A program made the translations under genes and the position numbers. The notes beneath the pieces are model-generated. The model ran no database searches. It was not told where the DNA came from and worked only from the letters and a program-made list of their open reading frames with translations. 64,000 nt of DNA from Pseudomonadales bacterium (GTDB taxonomy: Bacteria > Pseudomonadota > Gammaproteobacteria > Pseudomonadales > Azotimanducaceae), in assembly GCA_029251375.1 (NCBI GenBank), contig JAQXDL010000041.1:49997-113996 (forward strand). Direction: 5' to 3'. Position 1 is the first letter of the stretch. Each line of letters opens with the position of its first letter. Of the stretch, positions 32,816 to 41,459 are shown in pieces.

Positions 32816-33163
32816 ATGAGCACTGTGACAGATGACCAAAAAACTGTTGTGGCCTTAGATGAGGTCATCGCTAAGTTGGATATGGGTGCACCCATACCCT
32901 TTTCTTTAGAACACGCTGAGGAAGACCTGATACTCGGTTTATATAAACCACAGTCCCCAGATGCGCAGTCACCTCACGAGCAGGACGAGTATTACTTTGT
33001 TGCACGGGGCAGCGGCGAGATCAGCGTCAATGGAGTAACGGAAGCTTTTAACACAGGTGATGCCTTGTTTGTGCCGGCGGGCGCTGATCACGGGTTTTTG
33101 AACACTTCAGCCGACTTCTATTGCTGGGTCATTTTTTACGGCCCCAAATTTGAGATTGGCTGA
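32816..33163 (+). CDS. cupin domain protein
   Basis: Single-domain cupin of 115 residues. The first cupin motif shows HEQDEYYFVARGSGEI (His, Glu and Gly of the metal site) and the second GDALFVPAGADHGFLN with the closing His. No fused domain. Cupins of this simple type include dioxygenases, isomerases and sensors, so no reaction can be given. A GGGAAA site precedes the ATG. The next gene on the same strand is 100 bp away. Confidence 0.82.
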   Translation: MSTVTDDQKTVVALDEVIAKLDMGAPIPFSLEHAEEDLILGLYKPQSPDAQSPHEQDEYYFVARGSGEISVNGVTEAFNTGDALFVPAGADHGFLNTSADFYCWVIFYGPKFEIG

Positions 33164-33265
33164 TACCTAAAAACCTTTATAGTTTGCTCAACACGAGGGC
33201 TTTAGCAGCTACTAGGAATTAGCAAGTTCATTGCTATACTGACTACAAATCGCCGGGAGACAATA

Positions 33266-34339
33266 ATGAAAAATACAAACCCGAAGCACCCGCTAAACGT
33301 CATCATTCCTCTGTTGCTATTGATTGCAGTTTCAATGCCAGCCGTTGCAGCAAAACCGGATTTTTCAGGGGTTTATGATGTAGCGACACTCACCCCGTTC
33401 CAGCGCCCTAAGGAATTTGGCGACAATTTATTCCTTACAAAGAAAGAAGCTAGCGCAATAACCGAAGCGGCCGCCGCTGCCGCGAAAGAACGCGATCGAA
33501 ACCTGGGACCAACCACAGAGGCTCCGCCGGTCGGTGGCGCAGCACCCATTGGTGCTGACGAAGGCGCAAGAGAAACCAGTGGTGCTGGAAATGTCGGTGG
33601 CTACAATAATTTTTGGGTTGATGCCGGTACAGATGTGTTCAGTGTTGACGGGAAATTTCGAACATCGATCATTACCGAGCCAAAGAATGGACGTATGCCA
33701 TCTTTGACACCGCAGGCGATGAAAATCGCAATGGAAAGACGAAAGTTTTACAAACCCAATGATGGTTCAGCCTGGTGGGTCAATCTCGAGGGCGCAGGAC
33801 CCTACGACGGACCAGAGTCGTTAGCAACGTCCGAGCGATGCATCATCGGTTTCACCGGCGCAACGCCAACTTTCCCAAGCCTGTATAACAACTTCAAGCG
33901 AATTGTACAGACCGAAGATCATGTCATGATACTTCTCGAAATGGTGCACGATGCACGCATCGTTCGAATGAATTCAGAGCATCGCCCAGCAGAACTACAA
34001 CACTGGCTTGGAGATTCTATTGGCTGGTGGGAAGGTGACACCCTGGTTGTTGATACCGTCAACTTTCATCCTCTATCAAGACAGGCACGGGGCGGTTCGA
34101 CCAACATGCGTGTCGTCGAAAGATTTAGCCAAATGCAAGATGGCGATGTGCTTTATAGCTTTACTGTCGATGATCCCAACGTCTGGACGCAAGCATGGTC
34201 CGGTGAATATGTCTGGAAAAGCAGTGCTGACCGCGTCTATGAATACGCTTGCCACGAAGGCAACTACTCTATGGAAGGTATTTTAAAAGGCGCAAGAATA
34301 CTTGAATCGGAAGCACCTAGGATGATTGAAAGCGAGTAA
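33266..34339 (+). CDS. exported protein of unknown function
   Basis: Protein of 357 residues with a signal peptide cut after Ala-Val-Ala near residue 28, and a mature start AKPDFSGVYD. An Ala/Glu-rich, Gly/Pro-rich stretch (about 60-105) separates it from a conserved-looking C-terminal half containing PSLTPQAMK, SERCIIGFTG, WLGDSIGWWEGDTLVVDTVNF and YEYACHEGNYSMEGIL. Proteins of this appearance (a PDFSGVW-like start plus a GRWEGDTLVV motif) form large paralogous families in Acidobacteria and marine proteobacteria without a known function. A GGGAGA site precedes the ATG. Confidence 0.7.
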   Translation: MKNTNPKHPLNVIIPLLLLIAVSMPAVAAKPDFSGVYDVATLTPFQRPKEFGDNLFLTKKEASAITEAAAAAAKERDRNLGPTTEAPPVGGAAPIGADEGARETSGAGNVGGYNNFWVDAGTDVFSVDGKFRTSIITEPKNGRMPSLTPQAMKIAMERRKFYKPNDGSAWWVNLEGAGPYDGPESLATSERCIIGFTGATPTFPSLYNNFKRIVQTEDHVMILLEMVHDARIVRMNSEHRPAELQHWLGDSIGWWEGDTLVVDTVNFHPLSRQARGGSTNMRVVERFSQMQDGDVLYSFTVDDPNVWTQAWSGEYVWKSSADRVYEYACHEGNYSMEGILKGARILESEAPRMIESE

Positions 34340-34461
34340 CTTGAGAATTATTACCTACTCACACCAAACGACTTATCTTAAGTGACGTTGAAACACGGTC
34401 CGTTCACGTCAGCTATTGAACCTGAGCGAATGAGATCAAGGTATCTTAACTAAACTGATTT

Positions 34462-35799
34462 TTACTGACTTGAATCTAGCAAATTGAACACACCTTCCTC
34501 TTGCAGCACACGCATACCCAAACGTTGATCGGAAACACCTGAACGAAGTAGATAATCGAACTGCAACTTGCCACCACCTTCATCTGCTTCAAAATAACGG
34601 CAATCAATCTGATCCGTCACTGTTAACCGTTCCCTCAACTCAATCAGGTGTGATGAGAACATGAACAGACAGTCCTGTTTTGACGCAAAACGCTCCAATA
34701 TAGCCAAAGACGCATCAAGCGCGTCTTTCACATTTGTGCCTTTAAAGGGCTCATCAAGCAAAGCAACCACTCGATAGCCATCAGCGATAGCCCGGGCGAT
34801 GGCCTTCGCTCGCAAGGCTTCAGCGCGAAAATAGCTAATGCCGTTACGTAAATCATCACTTAAGGATATGGAACTGAACAGTCTTTGCATCGGCGTGAAT
34901 GTAAAATGCGTTGCTGGCACACCCATGCCAAGGTGAGCAAAATATAACGCCGTCGCAATGGCGCGAAGATAGGTGGTCTTACCCGCCATATTGGGCCCAG
35001 TCAGAAATAGGACACGCTTGTTCTGATCAAGTTCGACGGGATTAGCAACTGCACCGGGCACAAACGGATGCACCAAACCTTGCGCCTTAACGGCAAGTGG
35101 ACCCTGGCGAAGCGCCGGCATCACAAACTCATTTTGCATGGTTACATCTGCCATCGACACCAAGGCTTCCACCTCGAAAATGAGTTGCAGTAATCTATCC
35201 AACGCTGACTTTTCGTGTATTCGAAAAACCTGATCAAGCCTTAGAATCTTCCAGTACCAACCACCAACATCGTCTTCGGGTAAGTTCCTTATTCTTGGCC
35301 GATCCAATATTTCCCGCATTTCAGTAATCAAAGGCTCGAGTTCACCCACCACGTTCGCCAATGAAGCTTGGTCGATCAACACCTTTGCTTTTCGAACGAG
35401 CCGACTCGTTACCTGTACACCAAAAGAAATTCTAAAATAGTAGCGATTATGACTCGACCAAAGCGAAAACGCGTTAAGACTGAACTCGATCAAATTATTT
35501 TCGGTGACTGCCGGCATTACTTCGTGCAGATAGGTATAGGTCCGGCTTGTCGCATAGGCCGTGGGCATCTTCGCAAAAGCTTCGCGTTGCTCGATGATAA
35601 ACGCGATCGCCTCTTGTGTGTGCCGAATCCGAGCGACACTCGACCAGGGGTTTTCCATACGTCGGCGCAATACACTAGCGCCACCGGAACTGCGGGTCAG
35701 GTTACAAAATTGAAATAGAGATTGCTCCGCCGAATCTGGCGTAAAGATCTCAAGGTCTTTCATCGTGTGCTGATCAAGAACCAGAATATCAGTATCCAA
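34462..35799 (-). CDS. MutS-like ATPase lacking mismatch-recognition domains
   Basis: MutS-related protein of 445 residues holding a shortened core/lever region (about 1-240, beginning LDQHTMKDLEIF as in MutS domain III) and a complete ABC-type ATPase: Walker A GPNMAGKTT (268-276), the SLSDDLRNGISYFRAE signature region, Walker B ALLDEP (347-351 area) and a switch His in FSSHLIEL. The N-terminal mismatch-binding (Phe-x-Glu) and connector domains of MutS are absent, as is a Smr nuclease domain. It is thus not a mismatch-repair MutS. Relatives are scattered through Bacteroidetes and proteobacteria with no known role. It is divergent from the TetR gene. Confidence 0.85.
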   Translation of the reverse strand: MDTDILVLDQHTMKDLEIFTPDSAEQSLFQFCNLTRSSGGASVLRRRMENPWSSVARIRHTQEAIAFIIEQREAFAKMPTAYATSRTYTYLHEVMPAVTENNLIEFSLNAFSLWSSHNRYYFRISFGVQVTSRLVRKAKVLIDQASLANVVGELEPLITEMREILDRPRIRNLPEDDVGGWYWKILRLDQVFRIHEKSALDRLLQLIFEVEALVSMADVTMQNEFVMPALRQGPLAVKAQGLVHPFVPGAVANPVELDQNKRVLFLTGPNMAGKTTYLRAIATALYFAHLGMGVPATHFTFTPMQRLFSSISLSDDLRNGISYFRAEALRAKAIARAIADGYRVVALLDEPFKGTNVKDALDASLAILERFASKQDCLFMFSSHLIELRERLTVTDQIDCRYFEADEGGGKLQFDYLLRSGVSDQRLGMRVLQEEGVFNLLDSSQ

Positions 35800-35852
35800 T
35801 TATGTACCTCTAAATAAAATTCGACATCTGCAAAGCAGCCGTAAGTATTGCA

Positions 35853-35891
35853 AATGTGATCAACCAATGTGATCAACTAGTGTGATTAGCC
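35853..35891. repeat. 13-bp tandem repeat, intergenic
   Basis: Three 13-bp units of the form AATGTGATCAACC (35853-35865, 35866-35878, 35879-35891) in the divergent gap between the MutS-like and TetR genes. The TGTGATCA core resembles half of a CRP-type site, but the period and near-identity point to slippage duplication. Confidence 0.75.
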
Positions 35892-36048
35892 AACGAGTAA
35901 AAAACTATTGCGTCGACAACTTCTAAAGCCTCGTTTGAAAACAGAGAGATAACGACACTGGCGCTGATTCTAACGCAAGCGGGCCGCAGCGCTCTTGTCT
36001 GTCAGTAAAGGCGGAAAAGGCAAGCAAGCCCAAACGTACCCCTATTGC

Positions 36049-36070
36049 ATACATACATGCATGTATGTAT
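36049..36070. promoter_or_regulatory. 22-bp perfect palindrome, probable TetR operator
   Basis: ATACATACATG followed directly by its exact reverse complement, ending 11 bp before the TetR start codon at 36082. Perfect palindromes of this size next to a tetR-type gene are usually the autoregulatory operator. It should also control the oxidoreductase gene that is translationally coupled to the regulator. Confidence 0.7.
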
Positions 36071-36081
36071 TGTTCTTGACC

Positions 36082-36678
36082 ATGAAAACACAATCTCCAA
36101 CCAACCTTAACGACGCCCGAAGCCGAGCAACACGCGCCCGACTTATCGGCGCAAGCATTGATTCAATGATTGAATGCGGCTTTTCAAAAACCACAGGGGT
36201 AGAAATCTGTCGCCGCGCAGGCGTGACGCGCGGCGCACTGAACCATCATTTTCCCGTTTATTCAGATCTTCTGATTGCTGCGCTTCACCAGGTTTACTCA
36301 ACGTTACAAACGGAACCCGATGCAACCAGCCTTGAAAGCATCGTTCGATCGAGTTACAACAATGTCATCCAACCAGCGTTTAAAGTGGTGATCGAACTCT
36401 GGTTAGCCTCACAAAATGATCCTGACATCGGCACTGAGTTAGCCTCAGCGATATCCGATAGCTCTTCGGCCTTTTCGCCAAAAAGTTTGCGTCGCTCTGA
36501 CATCAACGAGCCTGCTACCGACGCAATCTACTACACACTTTTTGAACTACTTATAGCCATTGGTTTGGGGCGCGCCACAAGCGGTGGCAAAGCTTCAGCA
36601 CACGAGCACATGGTATTCGAAACAATGCTCAATCTCGCACAACAGCAGGATTCACGGGGAGTCAAAAATAATGAATAA
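36082..36678 (+). CDS. TetR/AcrR family regulator
   Basis: Transcriptional regulator of 198 residues. The N-terminal helix-turn-helix is visible as MIECGFSKTTGVEICRRAGV followed by GALNHHFPVYSDLLIAAL (about 25-70). The C-terminal ligand domain is not assignable. The frame runs up to 35995, but that part crosses the palindrome, so the ATG at 36082 is taken. Its stop overlaps the start of the molybdopterin oxidoreductase by 8 bp, so the regulator very probably controls that enzyme and itself. Confidence 0.88.
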   Translation: MKTQSPTNLNDARSRATRARLIGASIDSMIECGFSKTTGVEICRRAGVTRGALNHHFPVYSDLLIAALHQVYSTLQTEPDATSLESIVRSSYNNVIQPAFKVVIELWLASQNDPDIGTELASAISDSSSAFSPKSLRRSDINEPATDAIYYTLFELLIAIGLGRATSGGKASAHEHMVFETMLNLAQQQDSRGVKNNE

Positions 36679-38881
36679 AGACGAGAACAATACGCAATAT
36701 AGTATCTGCACAATCTGTGACATCGGTTGTCAACTTCGCCCTGAAACTGAAGATGGCAAGCTCACCGGTATGAGAGCACACGACAACTCTGGACTGGCAA
36801 GAAATGTTTGTTTCAAAGGTATCGCCGCGCCACACGTTCATAACCATGACGAACGGCTGCGGGTGCCACTCAAACGTGTCGGTGAGCGCGGCGAAGATAA
36901 GTGGGAAGAAATCTCCTACGAGCAGGCAATGGACGAAATTGCTGAACGTCTTAAGGTGGTGGTTGACGAACATGGACCTGAATCTTTTGTGGTTTCGACT
37001 TCTGGTTGGAATACACAAACCACCCATTCCATGGACCGTCGCTTCATGAACGCACTCGGCAGCCCAAACTACATCAGTGGTGTTTCACTGTGCGCCGGTA
37101 ACACCGCTGCCGTTAACAAGCTGACCTATGGTTGGTTTCCTTTTGCTGACATCGCCAACTCGAAATGTATCGTCCTGTTTGGTCACAACCCAAGAAAGCA
37201 TAGTTGGACGCCCATCTTCAATATGATCAACGCGGCGAAAGCTAACGGCGCTAAAGTCATCGTTTTGGATCCACGTATTTCAGATCAGGCAGAGACAGCT
37301 GACGTACATCTGAGGCTACGATCCGGCACCGATGCAGCGATGTGTCTGGGCTGGTTGAACGTCATTATTAACGAAGAGCTCTATGACAAAGCGTTCGTTG
37401 ATGAATATACAACCGGCTTCGCTGAGCTTAAAGAACGTGTTAACGAATATCCTTTGGCGCGCGTTGCTGAAATTACCGGGGTCGACGCAGAACTTATCAC
37501 CGAGACTGCGCGCATGTACGCAAATGCAGAAAGTGCCTGTATCCCATGGACACCGATCACCGACATGCAAATATCATCAACCTCCGCTATTCGATTGCAC
37601 AGTATTCTTCGCGCAATCACCGGCAACTTAGACACACCGGGTGGCGACCTGTTGAGCGGCTTTAACCCAAACTACATCTCTGAGTCTGAACTCGGTAATC
37701 ACGACATGCTGTCGGCTGAGCAAAAGGCAAAGCAACTCGGTGCGGACATCCATCCCGCCTATACCTATCGTGCGCAAGAAATGCTTAGCGAACATACCGA
37801 GCGAGTTTGGGGTCAGCCTTACGCGGATATCGTGATGGGTTGCTATATGGCGAACCCAAGCGCTACTTTTCGTGCCATGGCGACGGAAAAACCTTATCCG
37901 GTTAAAGCCTTCTTTACCCTCGGCAATAACTCACTGATGAGTTATCCAAATCAACATCAAATCTTAAAAGGCATGATGAACCAGGACCTGATCGTCGCTC
38001 AGGAAATATTCATGACGCCGACAGCAATGCTGGCGGACTATGTCATACCCGGGGACGTGTTCACCGAACGTAATCATGTCGCGGATAGTTGGAACTGGCG
38101 CGCAGGGCTTTCGCTGTCACAAAAAGTTGTTGAACCGCCTGAAGAGGCTTGCAGCACGTTTGAGTTTTGGACTGACTTGGCGCATCGAATGGGCTTTGGC
38201 GATCTGTTCCCTTGGCAATCCATTGAGGAAATACTCGACCACCGGCTTGCGCCCAGCGGCATGTCCTTCGAGGAGTTCTCAAACAAACATTATATGTATG
38301 GAGAGCCGCCAGAGTTTCAAAAGTATAAGAAAACCGGCTTTGGCACTCCGTCGGGCAAGGTCGAACTTAAGTCGAGCATCTTGGAAGAACTCGGCTTTGA
38401 TCCTCTACCCTATTATCGAGAAGGACCTGCCGTCAGCGAAGACTACCCCTACCATGTCTTCACAGGCGTGCGCGAAGATGCTTTTTTCCAAACCGGACAA
38501 CGTCAGGTAAAAGTACTCAGAGACCGCAGTCCCACACCAAAATTGTTCATGCACCCTGCCGACGCTGCACGACAGGAAATAGAAGACAATCAATGGGTGA
38601 AATTACAAACAAAAACTGGCGAAGTGACTGCAAAAATATTGATACAAGCATCCATGAAAGAAGGTCATATTCGCGTCCCACACGGCTGGTGGTACCCAGA
38701 GATGCGGGGTACCGCAGAACTCGCCGGATCGTTTATCAGCAGCGATGCGGTACTTTGCCCCGATGAGCCTGAGTTTCTAGATTATGAACAGGGTATACCG
38801 CACTTTAAAGGGTTTCCTGGTCGCATCGTGAAGTTAGATGAGGCGCCAGCGGGCATGTCCGAGCAAGTGTTGGCTGGCTAG
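36671..38881 (+). CDS. molybdopterin oxidoreductase (DMSO reductase family)
   Basis: Mo/W-bis-MGD enzyme of 736 residues. An N-terminal 4Fe-4S motif has Cys13, Cys16, Cys20 and Cys47. The probable metal ligand is Cys141 in GVSLCAGNTA. MGD-binding stretches include LFGHNPRKH, VIVLDPRIS and the C-terminal molydop-binding domain (about 610-720, with VPHGWWYPEM). There is no Tat signal and no linked electron-transfer subunit, so it is a cytoplasmic stand-alone enzyme of the formate dehydrogenase/acetylene hydratase-like group; its substrate is unknown. The ATG at 36671 has a GGGGAG site and overlaps the TetR stop; the longer frame to 36560 is an artefact over the regulator. Confidence 0.9.
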   Translation: MNKDENNTQYSICTICDIGCQLRPETEDGKLTGMRAHDNSGLARNVCFKGIAAPHVHNHDERLRVPLKRVGERGEDKWEEISYEQAMDEIAERLKVVVDEHGPESFVVSTSGWNTQTTHSMDRRFMNALGSPNYISGVSLCAGNTAAVNKLTYGWFPFADIANSKCIVLFGHNPRKHSWTPIFNMINAAKANGAKVIVLDPRISDQAETADVHLRLRSGTDAAMCLGWLNVIINEELYDKAFVDEYTTGFAELKERVNEYPLARVAEITGVDAELITETARMYANAESACIPWTPITDMQISSTSAIRLHSILRAITGNLDTPGGDLLSGFNPNYISESELGNHDMLSAEQKAKQLGADIHPAYTYRAQEMLSEHTERVWGQPYADIVMGCYMANPSATFRAMATEKPYPVKAFFTLGNNSLMSYPNQHQILKGMMNQDLIVAQEIFMTPTAMLADYVIPGDVFTERNHVADSWNWRAGLSLSQKVVEPPEEACSTFEFWTDLAHRMGFGDLFPWQSIEEILDHRLAPSGMSFEEFSNKHYMYGEPPEFQKYKKTGFGTPSGKVELKSSILEELGFDPLPYYREGPAVSEDYPYHVFTGVREDAFFQTGQRQVKVLRDRSPTPKLFMHPADAARQEIEDNQWVKLQTKTGEVTAKILIQASMKEGHIRVPHGWWYPEMRGTAELAGSFISSDAVLCPDEPEFLDYEQGIPHFKGFPGRIVKLDEAPAGMSEQVLAG

Positions 38882-38990
38882 CAGATACAAAGAAAACTCT
38901 AACCGTGATCTAATTGGTGTATGCAGACTCAGTAGATTAGCATTTTCTTAGTGCCGCACTATATGACATCAACTTAGCAGGTGAATTTGA

Positions 38991-39749
38991 ATGGATGACA
39001 CAATCGTTGGGACGATGCTCGGCTTATCGGCATTGCTGGTGACAACGACGGCAGTCGGTCTGTGGATTCGGGCGATAAGAACGGTAGCCATTGGCTCAAG
39101 CCGAATTTGGTACATAGCCGCATTCGTGCTAGCTACAGGTATGAGCGTAACCGCTTTAATTCTCAACACACATTGGGTTGGAAATGTTGCAGGCGGCTTA
39201 TCTATTTTTGTCGCGCTGTTTTTCTTTCTTACCGCAGCAATCGGTCCGCAAAAGGTTGACACGAGCGCAATTCAGATTGGCTCCACGTTGCCCGCATTCA
39301 GTGGCAATGATGAACATGGCAAATGCTTCGACTCAAGTGAACTTCTAGGCAAGCCGGCCCTTATTAAATTTTTTCGCGGCCACTGGTGACCTTATTGTGT
39401 CGCCGAGTTACGGCGATGGGAAGAGCTTAGGCCAGACTTTGATGCTCGGGGTATCCGCATTGTGACGATATCAACCGACACTGAGGCAGAACTTTTATCC
39501 GGCCATAAAAAACACAATCTAAAGGCAACGATGCTCTCGGATCGAGAACTGGCGATAACGGACCTCTTTGGTTTGCGGAATATAGGACTTCATTCAGGTA
39601 TGCCCGGCGGCGCAAAAGCGCTGCCCGTGCCCACGTCTATCCTGACGGACGATGCTGGCAAGGTCCTCTGGATGGACCAATCTGAGCACTACCAACAGCG
39701 CTCAGACCCTAATTACGTGAAAGCGGCGCTGGCAGAGCACCTAGACTAG
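38991..39749 (+). CDS. membrane-anchored peroxiredoxin-like selenoprotein
   Basis: Read through an in-frame TGA at 39387-39389, this gene encodes 252 residues with selenocysteine at 133. Three membrane helices (about 5-27, 38-58 and 64-84) are followed by an AhpC/TSA-like thioredoxin-fold domain: LPAFSGNDEHGK, then FFRGHW-Sec-PYC, a UxxC motif where homologues have Cys, then IRIVTISTDTEAE and a C-terminal VPTSILTDDAGKVLW strand. The coding pattern and homology continue unbroken beyond the TGA to TAG 39747-39749. A hairpin suited to a SECIS follows the TGA. Probable role: peroxide or thiol-disulfide chemistry at the membrane. It lies 109 bp after the molybdopterin enzyme and may share its transcript. 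The alternative, a nonsense mutation, is less likely given the exact position and the hairpin. Confidence 0.88.
39387..39416 (+). promoter_or_regulatory. Sec codon and bacterial SECIS-like hairpin
   Basis: TGA at 39387-39389, then a perfect 6-bp stem TCGCCG/CGGCGA (39400-39405 and 39411-39416) with a 5-nt loop AGTTA. The loop begins 16 nt after TGA and has G in its second position. Published descriptions of bacterial SECIS require a loop about 16-37 nt after the UGA and a G in the first two loop bases, so both rules are met. Two or three G-U pairs could extend the stem. Confidence 0.75.
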
Positions 39750-39862
39750 CGCTTATTTACAACGGGGTGATTTAACGGCGCAAACACCCACATCAGCATC
39801 GCTCAAACTGCAGCCTTTATCAGATGGGTTAAATAGTCGGGCGAATCGCTTCGTTAAAAAAA

Positions 39863-40453
39863 TCAATAAACCAATGTTTTGACCGCATAACGGGCGAGTT
39901 TACGAAGACTCGCTTTAGACTCACCTGTTCTCGCTCTCAGAGCAATTGTTTGTAGCGTCGCTTGCAGTAACTTCGCGGTCAGTTTCGGTTGATGAACATC
40001 TGAAATCTCGCCTTCCCGCAGCGCTCGTTCTAACCTTTGACTCAGGCCGGCATCAAGTCGACTGATAAGATCTTTAAGATCTTTACCTATCTCTGGATTA
40101 GACACCGCCTCGCTTGGCGCTGTACAAATCATGAGACAACCCATTTGCGGGTTACTGCCACAATAGACTTTAATCGCCTGATCAAAGAAGGCAGTCAAGC
40201 CGACCTGAACCGGTGTTGGGGCGTTGATTGTCTCTTGCATTCCTTTATCAAGCTGACCACAGAAGCGCGCTAATGACCTCCGATAGATTGCTTCTTTGTT
40301 GCCGAACGCGTTGTAGATACTTGGGCGATTCATTTTCATCGCTTTTGCCAGGTCATCAAGGGAGGCCGCCGCCAACCCCTTCTCCCAAAAAAGGACCATC
40401 GCGCCCGTTAATGCTTCATCTTCATCGAACTGTCGGGGTCTACCACGAGCCAT
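39863..40453 (-). CDS. TetR/AcrR family regulator
   Basis: TetR-type repressor of 196 residues beginning MARGRPRQFDEDEALTGAM. The helix-turn-helix reads AAASLDDLAKAMKMNRPSIYNAFGNKEAIY (about 30-60). The C-terminal domain has the TetR_C form seen in AcrR-like regulators, with GCLMICTAPSE and RLERALREGEI. It is divergent from a GST-fold gene across 82 bp that contain an inverted repeat, so that gene is the natural target. Confidence 0.9.
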   Translation of the reverse strand: MARGRPRQFDEDEALTGAMVLFWEKGLAAASLDDLAKAMKMNRPSIYNAFGNKEAIYRRSLARFCGQLDKGMQETINAPTPVQVGLTAFFDQAIKVYCGSNPQMGCLMICTAPSEAVSNPEIGKDLKDLISRLDAGLSQRLERALREGEISDVHQPKLTAKLLQATLQTIALRARTGESKASLRKLARYAVKTLVY

Positions 40454-40463
40454 TTATGTACCA

Positions 40464-40504
40464 TTTCGCATTTAATCATTGACGAATACTTATTTTATGC
40501 GAAA
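40464..40504. promoter_or_regulatory. inverted repeat in TetR/GST promoter gap
   Basis: TTTCGCAT (40464-40471) and its exact reverse complement ATGCGAAA (40497-40504), 25 bp apart. Their position between divergent genes fits two operator half-sites or two binding sites for the TetR protein. The spacing is long for a single dimer. Confidence 0.4.
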
Positions 40505-40535
40505 CAATACAATAAAGAAATGAAAGGTATAAAAC

Positions 40536-41459
40536 ATGGCACGCGTCGAGAACCCAAAAAGCCCGATCGTTGCAAAAATGAAAGGTGTGCACCTGTTTCA
40601 CTACGAAGGCGCACCTTGTGCTCAGCGAGTGCGATTCGCACTACATGAGAAGGGCTTAATGCGTGGACGTGAAGAACGCTTCGATGACGACAGCATTGCA
40701 TCCTGTCAGGCACAAGAGGGGGCATGGGTCAGTAGGCATGTCTCGTTGGTTAAAAAAGACCATATGACAAAAGAATATTCATTAATACAACCCAACCTCG
40801 TTGTACCTGCATTGGTTCATGATGGTCAGTTGCACATAGAATCGATGGAAATAATTGAATACCTTGATGAAGCATTTGGTGGTACTTCCCTTGTACCAAA
40901 TCAGGATACAGAGCTATTGGCTGATGCGCAGGCGTTAACCGACCTTGGTAAAACGCTGCATCGCTCGATTCGCTTTGTGACTTTTCGTTGGGGACTGCGA
41001 GGGCTTGCTCGACTATCTTCGAAAGAAGAAAACAACCTACGAGAACTCCTTAAAGACAGCGCTGACGGCGAGCTGTTGGCAAACTTCTACGAAGGCTATG
41101 ACACAAAAACCATACCGGACTCGGTTTACACTGATCATCTCGACAAACTCAACGCAGCATTTGCTAGTCACGAAAAGAGATTGCAGGACGGTCGTAAATT
41201 TCTATCGGGTGATGACCTCACCATGGCGGATATCATTTGGGCAATGAAGACTTTGCGATTGACTGAGTGCGACTATCCCTTTGAACAATGTTATCCCGCT
41301 TATGTGGCCTGGTTTAAACGGGTATCAACCAGACCTTCTTTCCAAGAGGGGGTCATAGGTAAACACAAATTTATGAGCACTGCCTTTCGAGCAAAAGCCA
41401 GCGTCGAAAACTTACTGGGGATTGGCCTAAAGCGAGAGGTATTGAAACGTGTTGCCTGA
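40536..41459 (+). CDS. glutathione S-transferase family protein
   Basis: GST-fold protein of 307 residues, longer than usual (about 200-240). The N-terminal thioredoxin-like domain has HLFHYEGAPCAQRVRFALHEKGL with a Cys in place of catalytic Ser/Tyr (Omega/Beta-like), then VVPALVHDG with cis-Pro and IESMEIIEYLDEAF, the glutathione-contact motif. The helical domain carries FLSGDDLTMADIIWAMKTLRL. The extra length comes from an insertion around 45-75. It is probably controlled by the divergent TetR and overlaps the following membrane-protein gene by 11 bp. Confidence 0.85.
   Translation: MARVENPKSPIVAKMKGVHLFHYEGAPCAQRVRFALHEKGLMRGREERFDDDSIASCQAQEGAWVSRHVSLVKKDHMTKEYSLIQPNLVVPALVHDGQLHIESMEIIEYLDEAFGGTSLVPNQDTELLADAQALTDLGKTLHRSIRFVTFRWGLRGLARLSSKEENNLRELLKDSADGELLANFYEGYDTKTIPDSVYTDHLDKLNAAFASHEKRLQDGRKFLSGDDLTMADIIWAMKTLRLTECDYPFEQCYPAYVAWFKRVSTRPSFQEGVIGKHKFMSTAFRAKASVENLLGIGLKREVLKRVA

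Noticed and set aside
35853..35891. CRP binding sites in the TGTGATCA repeats
   Set aside because: No matching inverted half at the right spacing; the pattern is a direct repeat of 13 bp.
35995..36081. N-terminal extension of the TetR protein
   Set aside because: It covers the operator palindrome and encodes a Cys/Tyr-rich peptide unlike TetR proteins; ATG 36082 fits better.
36560..36670. Upstream extension of the molybdopterin oxidoreductase
   Set aside because: It overlaps the TetR coding region; the Fe-S domain aligns from ATG 36671, which has its own GGGGAG site.
39387..39389. Reading the TGA as an ordinary stop or sequencing error
   Set aside because: It falls exactly on the catalytic Cys codon, homology continues, and a SECIS-like hairpin follows; a second gene shows the same arrangement.
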